Of a DNA stretch of 64,000 nucleotides, positions 1 to 12,234 are shown one piece after another. Source of the stretch: Penelope pileata. Lineage: Eukaryota > Chordata > Aves > Galliformes > Cracidae. Within the stretch, counting starts at the first letter, position 1. Each line of letters starts with the position of its first letter. The stretch covers positions 1 through 64,000 of the forward strand of contig WBMW01000591.1 of the NCBI GenBank assembly GCA_013396635.1, given 5' to 3'. The notes beneath the pieces were generated by a model that saw only the letters and a program-made list of their open reading frames with translations, had not been told where the DNA came from and did no database searches. Made by a program: the position numbers and the translations under genes.

Positions 1-3000
1 TGTGATTCTGTGATCTCCTCACTTCAGGGGAATTACTCACATTTACAAAAAGGTTATATCATCTATGGCTGCTAGAGAATCTTCAGATGCATTAGCCAAT
101 AGCTCGAGAGTAATTTCTGGCAAATGTAACACACAATCTTTTCAGCAGCAAATTATATTAAATCTTTTCTCTTTTTTTTTTTCTGTAAAAAGAGTGCCAG
201 AATAGGGAAGAAAATTCCTTTGACCCACTCTATCAACATGAATCTGCCTTACATTTGCTTTTTCATACTGTTTGAATATTTCTTCTCTCATACACATTAG
301 GCTAAATTAAGAACAACTCTCCAGTATGTGATCGAATTGTATCAATAAAAGAGCAGAGTAGTGATAGAGATCAAGCCCAATGCACAAGTTCACTTAAAAT
401 CTATGTGCCTCAATATTGAAAAAAAAGATAAAAAAACATAAAACATTAATTCCACACGATTTGTAATACAAATAATGTACATCAGAAGAGCAATATATTT
501 ATGCCTACCGCAATACAGGCTGAGCAAAACCAAGACAAGAAACTCTTTCTCCTGTCTTTAATACAAGCTTTTCAGGGTCAGATCCTTGTCCCCGCTGTTA
601 ACCTAGAATACTGTTTTGAGTCCCTAAACCAGAACAGAATCTGTCATCCTTGCCAGAGTGGCTGCTTCACCAGAATACGCTTGTGTTACTTTCTAAAGTC
701 ACACATTATTTAAAAAAATACTTTTTCGTATTGCAAGCTGCCATCAACAGCATCCATTATTGCTAGCTTTATTGGCATTTGAAGCCTATGATTTACTGCT
801 GGTATCTAAATTTGTGATGTTACACAGTGTTCTTGTCATCCCTCTTTTTAACCTCCTGCAGTTGGGCTGCCTGAAAAGGAAAATTGTCAAGGCTGTTAGT
901 GAGGAGTTACAGCATTAACATAGTTGTTATGAGCTGGGGAGCAAGAACTTCTGATTAGATGTGCCACTGCCAAAAATGCCGATTGAACATAGATCAGATT
1001 ACCACTCTGAAATAGGCCTTTAAATGTAAAGTTATAACTGCTGTAATATTCATTGTGCTACCAAAATGCTGTAGTGTTAGGACTTTATGGGGAACATGTA
1101 CTGTTCACAGCAAATGTTCTAAGGTATTTTTGGTGAGCAGAATCAGACCACCACATTCACATTTAATTTCAAAAGTTAAGGCTTGAGAAAGAATTCCGGA
1201 ATTGTTGCTTACATCAAACTGAAAAATAAATGAAAGAGTTGGACAATAGAATCTAGTCGTGTAACTGAAACCACTAGAGCTACTTGATGAGATTTGGTCC
1301 AAAGCTCTATTCCAGAAGGAAAGAGAAATATTTATCTCTTTAGTTAGAAGTGTGTGTGGTTGATGTGTGTCTATTTACAGTAGCCCACTTGATATTATAA
1401 TAACGTCTTTAGAACCGAGTAAAATGTCATCTGAGACAATCTAAGGCTATATTCAGATCAATCTGAAGTGCTTCGTTGGAAGCCAGAAACTCTCCATAGA
1501 CATCCATGCCTGATAGAGAACAATAATATTTTTTCTTAATCCTGTGGAACCATGCGTATCATAAGAGGTGGTCTTGTCCAAAATGCCGATTATTGATACT
1601 GAACAATAAGATGTGAGATATACAAGAAAGGAGAGTTGATAGATAATGGTTGAATAGTAACAGCACTTGACAGTCATGTCATTAGAACATCATGATTTGG
1701 GAACTTTCACAAATATCATTGTTATATTATTTGCCAGTTTGTTATAGAACATCCTTCCCCTCTAACTACATTGACTGCTTGGTTCATTTTTGAATTCACT
1801 ATTTTCTGTTCTTTCTAAAGCCAGAATTATTACTAAAGAATCAGGAAATATTACTTATCAAACATGGACAGACAGTATATTTTTCCTCAGTTTTCTGGGT
1901 GAGGGCTTGACCTAATGTTTCTGTTTCATGTACAGTAAACATAGTTAAGGAAATAAACCTACTAGAACTGTTTTACAAGCAACAACCCCTGGCAAACAAT
2001 CAGTAAAAGGGAAGTACTTGTTTGGGACAGCACATTCTTGTTTTATTTGGGAGTGCTTCTCACTTCTTGTGGTGGTGCACCACAGTAACAAGGGCAGCAT
2101 TAGTAGTATCACGTGGCAGCAGCTGCATAGAGATTGTATATAATCAATTATCTTTGGTTTTGATATTACCAAAATGCTTTTTTTTTCCCTCTACAAAAAT
2201 ATGAATTAAAGGATCACATCAGTAATCACTGTTAGTAGACCTTGGTGCTTCATGATATTAGCCAGTAGTTCCCAAAGAAGAACACAGCATGAATATACTT
2301 AATAACTGTTTTTCGTGAATCTCGGAGTGTAAGTTTAGACTAAACTGTACTGATGAGCAATCTGTGCAGATATTTTTATTTTAGCCTCGAGTTACTAAAG
2401 AAACTACTAGAAACAAAACTATTTTAGGTTTTATCAAATAAATTCCATGTGATTGTCTGCACAAATCGATTCCTGTGATATTTTTGAAAAAGTGTAAGGT
2501 AGTTTCTTCTCCAGAAATAGATATTAACTAATAATTGACTGAAAATATAACATATTTTATTTCTTTATTTTTTCTCAGGAACACTTAATTACTTGAGAAA
2601 TTTAAATTCTTAATACTGTCATATTTCTTTTCCTTTTTTTCCTTTGTACGTGCATCATTTTTGTATGTCATCATAATGATATTAATAGTATTTCATGCAT
2701 TTAATTTGTTTTTTTTTTTGAATGTGACACTTTCTTTTGCATTTAAGATTTTTTTTTCTGTAAGACCTATACTACAGTACTTTGTAGTTTATGTTGCAAC
2801 AAAATTTCCATACAAAACTTTTTTCCTCCATGTCTTGAATTTAAAAACAATAAAAGGTATCCTTTTTAGGTAGTTGGATTTCTACCGTATCTTAAATGAT
2901 CTCAGTAGTGTGTATGTGTTTCAATCCTAAGCATCAAAATACTTACTACTAAAAATGTCTTTCAATTTTTTCTATTAAGAGGTGAGAATGCAGGAAAAGA

Positions 3001-3718
3001 AGAGAGAAAATAATGTTATATACTAATGTAGTTGAGATCCATTTGCGGGATCAGAGAGTAGTTGATTGAAATCCAGTTTCAAACTCCACTAGTGCTTAAT
3101 CGTGAGAGACAGAATGATGCACCTGCTGAGGGAAAGGATGAATTTTTGGGAGCTTCTTCCTGTTACCTGATAGAAATGGTTCTCAGACAAAAACATTCTG
3201 CCAAAGAGGCTTTTTTTGTGGAGAAATGATTATATACAATGCAGAAACATATTAATTGTCATAATTAAAATATATCACCCTCTGGATGGAAACAGAGGAA
3301 TAATTTGAATTTGAAAATTGAATGCACTATTTTAAATAAGTTACAGATGTCTTTGTTTTGTTCATCTCTAATTTCATTGTTAGCCAATGAATCGTGTGTA
3401 TGATTTGTAACTCCTCCAGTGCTCCTAGTGTCTTGCCAGTCTTGGAGGATGTTGGGTGATGTTCTGATAAAACTATAGACCATGAAAGCAGTGGAGAAAA
3501 AAGTAAGGACAATGGAGGAAAGGGAAGGAGACAGGAGAAAGAGAACAAGTGGAACAATGGGAAATTAAGAGGGGAACCTGACCAACAAGGAAGTGGTTAG
3601 GTATTCCAACACATCTCTGATATAATAAATGCAAGACAAAATCTTCAAAATGAAATTTTACATTTCAGAGGTTTGCTTTCTTTCCTTCCTTCCTCTCTCC
3701 GTTTGCTGCGTAGGCTAT
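1..3718. other. Non-coding, no recognised element
   Basis: AT-rich sequence with stops in all frames. Open frames are 60-76 codons and have no recognisable domain, codon pattern or splice context. There are several T runs (for example around 167-181 and 2709-2719) and nothing that I can assign to a repeat family. Confidence 0.6.
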
Positions 3719-3832
3719 AAAGTTTTCAGAGCAGCTGGAGGAAATCAACCCTCTGTATGCTTCAATGACTCTCTGGGCAATATAAATGAGTCATCAATGA
3801 GTTTAGTGTGCAGCAGGAGAAAGATGATACTG
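3719..3832 (+). repeat. Dispersed repeat of unknown family, copy A
   Basis: About 110 bases that align by eye with 9785-9895 in the same orientation. Shared blocks include CAGCTGGAGGAA, TGTATGCTT, the CAATAYAAATGAGT block and GTTTRGTGT. Identity looks near 70-75 percent. It is probably an old interspersed repeat; I cannot name the family. An 87-codon plus frame and a 97-codon minus frame cross it and look accidental. Confidence 0.5.
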
Positions 3833-5168
3833 GAACAAAATGTTCCGGTGTGTATTTGTGTAGTGTCTAGCATAATAGGCCTCTGCTCCTGACTGAGGCT
3901 TCTGGGCATTCCAGTGATGTAAATATTAACTAATAATAATAAAAGGACAAGCACTTTATTTGCATCCCTCTTGCCATCTGTTGTGTACGCTGAATCAATA
4001 TCAAGTACATCTATCTTTGTTTGCTTTTCTGTAAGCAATGCACTTCATTTGTTGCAAAGAACCTGACAATTTGAAAAACTTCAGTAAGCTTTTGGTATTG
4101 AAAGACATTGTCAATGTTTTTTGATTTTCCTTGTTAGTAAGCAGTAGTTGTAGTCTGGAATTAGAAGTAACATATGGATACAGTTGATAATTCCACTGCG
4201 ATTGAAAATATACTTAATGATAATCTTGATGAAAAGAAGGTACCAGACTATTTACACAGCAAATGAAAGTATTTTTCTTGGATGACATACCTAATGTAAC
4301 TAATATAGATTTTGCTTTACTTTTCGTGATATAGTAATAAAATACAGCCCCCAGTAACTATTAGTATGTTTGCAAGAAAGAACAGAGGAGGCTACCAGTT
4401 TGGGTGTAGAAGTTGATTAAGCATAACTGGCATTACATCATCCCTCTTCTGAAGCATTTGTGCAATGTTTCTTTAGTCCGGAAGAGTACACTGATAACCT
4501 ATTCTTTGCACCAGAGACAAACATATCCAACAACACTTTTAAACTGCTTTAAGATCTTAAGCATATAAAAAGAAATAAAAGCTGCTGTGTGCAAATAAAG
4601 AAAATAAGATCAGAAGTATGAGTGTCTCAAGTTTCTTAAACTTTCACGAAATTCTTAAGTAAAATGTCAAGTATATTCTGTGAATTTGCCCATACCTCTA
4701 GTTTCAGAAGAAGGCAGAGAAACCCCCTGTTAGCACTGACAGCTCAAACTACAAGAATTTTTTGTGCAAATCCAGTGAGAGGTTTAACGTGATCATATAA
4801 CAGAGACAGCAATGAAATTATGAATAGGAGCACCAGCACATTATTTGTATGTTTTCTTTACACACAGACACACAAGTAAACAATAATTATGTGAGTGATA
4901 AATGAATAAATAACATGGAATTTTGCCTGAAGTAAACCAAGTCAAAATAAAATAATAGCGAAACTAACACATCATTTATACGCTGTGATTTTATGTTTGA
5001 CAGTTGTAGCTTAGCTTTAATTATTCATGGTAGTACTTCAAAGAACACTACCAGACACACTGCCAATATTTAAAAACTGTAATCACCTACAAAACTAAAG
5101 GTCTGCTGGCCTGACATTCATCCTGAGAAAAATAATTGCTGAACTTCTAGTATGGGATGCATATACTA
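3833..5168. other. Non-coding, no recognised element
   Basis: AT-rich sequence with short open frames only. I see no repeat terminus, splice-like exon or RNA gene. Confidence 0.55.
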
Positions 5169-5263
5169 AAACAAACAAACAAACATTAACAAAAAAAAAC
5201 TCATCACCATCAACAATAAAACAACATCAACAACAAAACAACCCAAAAAAGAAAAAAAAGAAA
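5169..5263. repeat. A/C-rich low-complexity tract
   Basis: Imperfect AAAC, AAC and A-run sequence, starting with (AAAC)n and continuing as CATCAACAACAAAACAAC-like units. Thymine is scarce. It could be a decayed simple repeat or the tail of an unrecognised retroelement. Confidence 0.7.
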
Positions 5264-5461
5264 CCTGAAATACAATATCATTAATAGCAACCAGCATTGA
5301 TTTAGAATTAATAGAGTCTGCCAAGCTAGCCTGTTGCCTCCATTTGGTGCTTCTAGAAATTCATATGATAAATCTAAGAGTGTTATATAATTTATTTAGG
5401 TTTTTTGGTGAAATATGTATCTTGTTAGCTCTTTGTTAGTTAAGATATCAGAATGGGTAAT

Positions 5462-6044
5462 TGTACTGCTTTTGGCTGGAATGGGGTTAATTTTCTTCAC
5501 AGCATCTTGTATAGTGCTCTGTTTTGGATTGCTGTATAATGCTATGTTTTGGATTCATTATAAAAACAGTGTTGATAACACACTGATGTTTTAGTTGTTG
5601 CTAAGCAGTTCTTGCAGAGTTAAGGTCTTTTCTGAATTTCATTTTGCCCCGCTATTAAGGAGGTTTGGATTGCATAAGAAGCTGGGAGGGGACACAGTCA
5701 GTACAGCTGACCCAAGCTGACCAAAGGGATACTCCATACCATCTGACATAATTCTCAGCACTAAAAGCTGGGAAAATAGGAGGATGGGGGAAAGATACTC
5801 AAAGTGATGGCATTTGTGTTCCCTAGTAACTACTGTATGTGATGGAGGCCTGCTTTACTGGAATTGGCTGAATATTTGCTAGCTGATGGGAATTAAAGTT
5901 TACTTTGCTTACAACTTTGGTTTACCTAGTAAGCTGTCTTTATCTGAACCCAAGAATTGTCTTACTTTTCCAATTCTCCTCCCTATCCAACTCTGGGGGA
6001 GTGAGTGACTGTGTGTGTGGAGCTTAGGGTTAAATCACAAAACA
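5462..6044 (+). mobile_element. Solo LTR of an avian endogenous retrovirus
   Basis: About 583 bases, beginning TGTACTGCTTTTGGCTGG and ending with a decayed ...TTAAATCACAAAACA, which matches the common avian LTR form TG...GGTTAAACCACAACA. In order it holds the GTTGATAACACA block, the GGGAGGGGACACAG block followed by CAGCTGACC, a CTAAAAGCTGGG segment where a polyadenylation hexamer would lie, and a CTGTCTTTATCT block near the 3' end. No internal retroviral sequence flanks it, so it is a solo LTR. The flanking pentamers (GTAAT and TAAAG) do not match, so the target duplication has decayed or the ends are slightly off. The class is probably ERVL-like by the remembered LTR family; I am not certain of that. 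Confidence 0.85.
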
Positions 6045-7742
6045 TAAAGTGTTATGCTTTAAATGTAGTATAAAATCTGTTGGAACTCAAAAATGATTTT
6101 TACTAATGATTTTAAGTAATTGCTTAATTACCATCACAAAATACAGTATCACTATTACTCATCATCCACTGATTCTAGTTTAGACCACTTGAACTAGTTT
6201 TCTGTAAGACAGTTTCTGGGGATGGTGGGGCATCCCCAGGCACCCCATAGGTCCCTCCCAAGTCTCTCTTCAAGGATCCATTGTAAAAAGGCTACATATA
6301 AACGGGACTGAATGTGTTCTGCTGCCCACATTCCTCCAACATCATTGGCTGGATTTGTAGTTATACATTCAGCACATACTGCAAAATGTTTTATGGTATA
6401 ACATCACCATTCTCACTAGCTGCAAAACAGTGCTTACATGGCTTCAGACATGTAACCTGATTTTTTCCTTTAAGTAGTAAGGGTAGCTATACTCTGGGGC
6501 TAGAGGGATTCCACTGGCTGTGAATGTAGCCAATATCTGCTGCACAAGAGACTTGACATAAGCAATTTTGACATTAATCAGTCCAAACCGCTTGGCTTTG
6601 GAAACAGAGATCTGCCCCAGTCTCCTGACTATGTGTCAGTAATAGGTATGGTCTTGGATTCTTGCATGTGTTCAGTTTCACATTATTATCACAATATCAA
6701 ATAAAACATGACTGATTAAGGCTGGTAATATTTAGTAATATTCTGTTGGTGAAATCACTGTTTCACCTGTTGTTAGAAAATTGGTGGACATTGCTGAATT
6801 TTGTGTGCAAACTCTGATATGAATAACATAGCAGTTAAATGTGTTAGAAGAGTTTCTATTGCTATGTATAGTTTATTCCTGAACGGCAAGTTACTTTTTA
6901 GTCATATGTCTAAATTAATCTCTTACATATGTTTTTTCTCTTCTGTATGGTCAGAAATCTTTCCCAGATGATTGTCCAAGTCAGTGCTTTCTAAGACAGC
7001 TTCTCTTTACTTTCTCATCTAAGATAGACTCACATTAAAGCAGGGTAGATGTATTGTAGTGTAGGGAGTGGAATGGATGAATTAATAGACAGTCCACATC
7101 ATTACTTTCTGTGGGGAAAGTCAGAAATTATTTGTAATTTTGTATAAACTAGAACATTAAAATCACCTGGAATCTTTTTTAATTACTTTAATTCTGCTGA
7201 TGTATAAATGACTGTAAATTGGTACAGTCATTACGCCAGGAGGAAGGAGAAGGTGTAAGTTAAAGTTTGTTGAGATTGCACTTGACCTGTATTGTCTTCA
7301 GGGTCCTTGGTGTGGAAACTCATGCAAATCAGCTTTCATCTGTCTGCTTTAAAGGAAATTCACAACTGCCTATGCATACTGAGGAACGTTCCCATGTAAA
7401 ATAAACTCAATGTGCAGGCACAATGCATAAGCTGGCATAGCTTTCCCACATATCACACACAGATTCGTTCCTTGTAAGGCCAGAGAAGATCATCTTAATA
7501 ATCTTATCAGACTTAACACAGACCATAGAATGCTTTGAATTAATTTTTGATTCAGTTGTGATAGATAAAGCTGCAAGAATAAAGTGACATTCAAATTTTT
7601 CAGCCCCTTGCACACTTTCAGAATAAAAATACAAAGACCAGAATTAAACTCTCCGTCAATGCAGCTTTCTTACCTTTAGTAGCTTCCCTGAATTTGCAAG
7701 GGTCCTGTAGGGAAACAGTTGATCATAGCGTGAACTGATGAT
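6045..7742. other. Non-coding, with one short hairpin
   Basis: Unique-looking AT-rich sequence. A perfect 9-bp inverted repeat CTGGGGATG/CATCCCCAG with a 6-base loop lies at 6216-6239, inside a locally GC-richer patch (about 6210-6270). No gene is seen. Confidence 0.55.
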
Positions 7743-8060
7743 TGAGCACATAGTGGAGGGGCGTGGCTGGCCTGGGGAATCACTTGCATCTGTGACTGGA
7801 AGGGGGGGACCTGCGGCAGAGTTGCCCCAGGCTTAGATAAAGGCCAGCCAGGCAGAGAAGGAAGAAGCTTGAGAGAGAGAGGATTGAGGAAGCTTGTGAG
7901 GATTGAGGAAGAAGCTTGAGAGGAGAAGACTACGAAGATGCTTGAGAGAAGGAGAAGGTTGGTGAGGAGCTGGAGAAAGAATGAAAGAAAAGATAAGATG
8001 GTGTAGTTGTAAGAGTTTTGGGACTTTTCCGTGGCAGGTCCATAAACTATGTGATGAAAA
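7743..8060 (+). mobile_element. Candidate LTR or promoter-bearing repeat
   Basis: A GC-richer island in AT-rich surroundings. It starts near TGATTGAGCACATAGTGGAG, has a G run and a GACCTGCGGCAGAG segment, then a TATA-like GATAAAGG at about 7836, then a purine-rich region with repeated GCTTGAGAG units. A GC-rich upstream part, a TATA-like box and a purine-rich leader fit a retroviral LTR, but I found no target duplication and no sure terminus. It could also be another transposon fragment. Confidence 0.4.
7855..7980 (+). repeat. Purine-rich imperfect tandem repeat
   Basis: Four variants of GAAGAAGCTTGAGAG at about 7861, 7886, 7905 and 7934, three of them keeping AAGCTT. The strand is almost pure A/G for about 120 bases. 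The 77-codon minus-strand frame over it is a low-complexity artefact. Confidence 0.7.
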
Positions 8061-9099
8061 GTGCATTAACTGGAATTTAGATTTTATGAGAAGAGGAAAA
8101 AAGTAGTAATGATTTCCACAGAACCAGCAGGACCTAAGGACAAGTCAGTATGACTAGGTGTAGGAGAATTATTTGTCTTTATATGTCATTTTAAAACTTC
8201 ACGTACAGTCACCAAATACAGCCTCTTGAATTTCTCAGTTGAAAGATGAAAAAATACCTATTTTTATTGTTTTTTTTTTTCTCTCTATTTGTGGCCCAAA
8301 CAATTCTGGAATGAATGAAGGGAAGAAAGTTAGTTCAGTAGTCAGAGCTTATATTTTGCTTTTTACTGAGCATAGTTCATTAAATTAACTCTTTGCCAGA
8401 ATTACAAGTGCTTTTGGAACTCTGTTTCTTTAAATCAAGAAATAAGGCAGAAGAGCTTCTACTGTGTTCATATCTATAGCCAGAGAAGTTAACACTGAAA
8501 AGCATAACCTATGGCCCAGATTTTGGAATGCGGAATTTTATGTTTGTCTTTTTCTTGCTAAGGCAGCCTATTCTGATACTACATCTTGACAGGAATTGCT
8601 TAAGATGGACAGGGGGTGCAAAGCATCTGTTGTTTATAAAATACAGTAACTGCAAAGGACAATGACTGGGGATGCAATGAGAAACAGAGTAATATCTTCT
8701 TACTATAGAGACAGTGGGAGATGGGATCTTGCTTCAGAAAAGGTATTCAGCAGGATAATACTGAAGACACTTACAGAAAAGAGTATGGAATACAGCTATG
8801 AATCAGACAAAATACAGAGCCAAAATAAATGTAAAACTATCCTGTGAGCTAGGAAGAAGGCTTGCGATGTTTGCCTTATGAATAAGAACATGTTATGAAA
8901 AAGATGTGTTCTTGGGAAAGTCTTTCTCATTGCAGCTACCACAGGATGTAGTTAAATACAAAATAAGAAAAAAACAGATGGCCCATTGGGTCAAACTATT
9001 TGTTTGGATTTTACACTTTATTATTATAGGTGCTGTTAATTGTAATTAGAGGAATGAAAGATGTAGTGAAACAAGGGAAAACATAGCATATTGCAGACT
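8061..9099. other. Non-coding, no recognised element
   Basis: AT-rich sequence with only short, unconvincing open frames. No repeat termini are seen. Confidence 0.55.
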
Positions 9100-9310
9100 T
9101 GACTTTCTGGCTTGATCTTAGACCTGCCTAATCACTGTAGACCTACCCAGCACTTGCTGGGGTATGTCTGACCCTGCTTACTGTCCTAGACCTGATACTG
9201 ACCCTGGCTTGCTGACAACTTTCCAGCTTGACTTTGGGTGTTCCATCTTTCTGTGGTCTTGTCTGGGGATCTGGACTTCTGGCTGAACCTGTTTATCATC
9301 ACCAGACCTG
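9100..9310 (+). repeat. Degenerate CTTG/GACCT-rich repetitive patch
   Basis: The words GACCT, GACCCTG, CTTGACTTT and CTGGCTTG recur irregularly: TAGACCT at about 9119, 9139 and 9187, CAGACCT at 9304, GACCCTG at 9170 and 9200. This looks like a decayed tandem array or the 5' part of an old retroelement. The 101-codon minus frame (9178-9483) overlaps it and shows no domain. Confidence 0.35.
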
Positions 9311-9784
9311 TTCTGCTGTTCTAAATCCAGGCATTTCCAATTTTGGAGAGTGTGGCAATAGTAACAATAAAAAGATGTTGAGAATTCTGGTGCAGTGATA
9401 ACGCACCCGCAAGAAAGGATACTGAAGTGGTAAAGACAAAATAAAAGGCATGAAAGGAAAGGGGAACCAAGTCTCAGCAACATAAAGGTTGTGAATATTA
9501 TTTAGAAAAACATAAACTGAGCAAGTTAGACTTCTTGTTAGTGTATCAGGTGCAGGAACAATAACTGCCTTCTGTCTGAACAGTAGCTTTCAGGGAATAA
9601 CCTATCTCAGTCGCTCACTCTTTTACTAATTTTGTCGCTAAATCCACATCTAGCTTCAAAGTTATTTTGCCATTTTGGATAAAATTTGGGTCCTCATTAT
9701 GTACAATGTTAAAGAAAAATTGTGTCACATGAATTAAAATTCAAAAAAGTGTGGTTCACACATGGACTGTTTCCCTTTTATGAT

Positions 9785-9895
9785 CAAGCGCGGTAGTAAC
9801 AGCTGGAGGAATTCAACACTGTGTATGCTTGAATGAGTCCACGTTCAATACAAATGAGTGATCCATGGGTTTGGTGTACTGCAAAACAGAAAAAG
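9785..9895 (+). repeat. Dispersed repeat of unknown family, copy B
   Basis: The second copy of the unit at 3719-3832, in direct orientation about 6 kb downstream. It has CAGCTGGAGGAATTCAAC, GTGTATGCTTGAATGAG, CAATACAAATGAGTGATCC and GGGTTTGGTGTACTGC. This copy looks closer to a source sequence because its blocks are continuous. Confidence 0.5.
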
Positions 9896-12214
9896 GATTG
9901 AAAAGCAGTATATACTAGTAAACACTGCAACATCTCAATAGTCTTCTATGGAAAACCTTGTTACCATCATAAAATATTGTGAGGTAGAAGGAGAACTGAT
10001 ACATTGCTTTAATATTTTTTATCATTCCTGTTGAACTGGCTTTTAGCGGAAGAGTGCATGACATGTAATAAAGCACTCTGAAATGAGAGGGGAGAGTTTA
10101 TGAGAGTGCTGCCAAAAAGCTGTCACATTTACTACTAAAAAGGGCCAGATTATACTTCTAAAACTACTGTTCCAAGGACTCTTGGCCAAAGGGTGAAACT
10201 GACCTCTATGCTGCTGTAGATAGATTTTCACAGATAAGGCTGCTCAGTGCATATCTGAGTGCTTTCGAGAAAGAGAGGAGGAGAAAGGAAAAAATCAGAG
10301 CTTAAAGACTAAACATAAGAAACTGGTTCAAGAGTGAAAATAATAACAGATTTCTGCTTCTTGGTGGGTGTTGGTTTGGTTTGTTTGTTTGTTTTTTTCT
10401 GGAGGGCTTTACCATTTTCTCATTCACTTTGTTTCCCATTCTAGGAGGCTGCCTTAACAAATGGAATGTAGCTCTTAAAATTTTTATAAGTGTACTCACA
10501 ATTTTTGTAGGCATTCTAGTAAAAAATTGACACTCAAAATATGTTCACTGTTCAGATCACAAACATTTGAATGAGTAAATTGTGAATTTTTAATCTAAGA
10601 TACTCCCGCCTGACTTGCATTTATCTGTTCATTGAACAAAATTTATATCAACAAAAATAATATTGCATATTGAATAAACATTGCAGATGAACAATTTAAA
10701 ATCTACATTGAGTACTTGGTACTTGGTGAATAGCTGCAGGTAATGAATATAGTTGAGAAAGTATTAAGCTACTTGTGGGCACTTAACACAGAAAATAGGC
10801 TAAATGTTATTATTCACTTTGAAGCATTTGCTTTTCTCTGTTGTCTGCCTTTTTCCACATTCTTCCAAGTCACTCTCTTATTTTGATCTGATCATGTGGT
10901 GTCAACAAAAAGTACAAGGCCAGAGGACTGTGTCATCTTTGAATGAGAATTTTTTACTATTATCTCATTTCAGTGATAAGTATTCAAGTAGTAGAAATGT
11001 CTACTGAGAAACAAGAATGTTTTATTACTCAGGACTGTCAGTAAGAAGAGGTTATCTCTATTTAGCTCTAGTATATAGAGACAGGGCATTATAAAAACAA
11101 AGGAGCAAAAGACTTCTTAATTGTGAAGACTATCTTCAAACTAAATGTTAAATGGGTAGAAATGAGAAGTTTTGGATATATGATGGCAAGGCAGAAAGAT
11201 AAACTATTGTTACTGTGGTATGTAACTTTACAACGTAATAATAATAATCCAGAAGGCTGTTGTACTTTGGTATAAAACCTTATAAATGATGATAATCTCT
11301 ATTTCCTAGCATTCCTTTTCCACTCTTAAACCTGATTCCTGCTCTGTTGGGGTAAAACTTTGCCTCATATTGTCATGGAAAACAAATCACTTAGTATCAA
11401 ATAAAGTTGGATTAAAAAGGGATGAATACATATTGAAAGGATGATTAGCTATTACTTGTCCTATGTACATTTTCCCCAGATACTTAAGCTAGGAGAAGTT
11501 TAAGAGTATGTGTTCTCCTATGTATGTTTCCACGCTGCCCACTCTGAGTACGTCTCTGGTGTTAAACAGTTTCAGTTACAAAGTCCCTCCTGCACAGAGG
11601 GCCCATGCTACTCCAGATAGCATGAATCGTAATTCATGCTGAAGTTCACAGTGCATCAAGCAGCTAACCTCCGAACGTATACTTGTTGCAGTCCAGATGC
11701 CTTTTTTAAAGGCTGCAGTAGGCAAAATTGAAGCAATTTTTTTCTTCCTTTCAATATCATTCCGACTTAATACATACCCTATCTACACACCCCTGGAAAT
11801 GCGATACATGGCCTCACTTTCATGCAGTAAAAAGATAACTTTAGTGAGCTGCAGTAGAGCCTTCACATTATTCACTTTGTCCTGAGGGAAAAATTAAAAA
11901 TAAAATAAAAATGATAATTATTTGCCTACATGAGTCTCAGAAAAGATCCCATATAAATTCTTATATATTGTGAATATAACCAGTGTGGTCTAGTGAACTA
12001 GTGCTCAGCAGTATGCATCAGTATGTTCTGCCTCTTGATCTGTAGGCAGGGATCACTCCCTGGGGTAGATACGTTCATCAATATAGATATAAACTCTGGT
12101 ATCCTTTCAGGGCACAGGTCTTCTGCCTGTTACTGCTTCTCATAAATGCAATGCAACATTTCTTGGTGTCATTGCTCCTGTTCAGCCTCTACTGTCATTC
12201 AAACACCGTTTTCC
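9896..12214. other. Non-coding, with one short hairpin
   Basis: No gene or recognised transposon. A perfect 9-bp inverted repeat AGCATGAAT/ATTCATGCT with loop CGTA lies at 11619-11640. A (TAA)4 tract lies at 11236-11248. A TTTG-rich stretch lies near 10376-10398. Confidence 0.55.
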
Positions 12215-12234
12215 AAAAAAAAAAAAAAAAAAAA
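12215..12234 (+). repeat. Poly(A) run of 20
   Basis: An uninterrupted run of 20 A. I see no retrocopy or LINE body attached upstream, so it is treated as a simple homopolymer. Confidence 0.9.

Noticed and set aside
3327..4038. Several 72-97 codon frames on both strands
   Set aside because: They overlap one another and cross a dispersed repeat; chance frames in AT-rich DNA.
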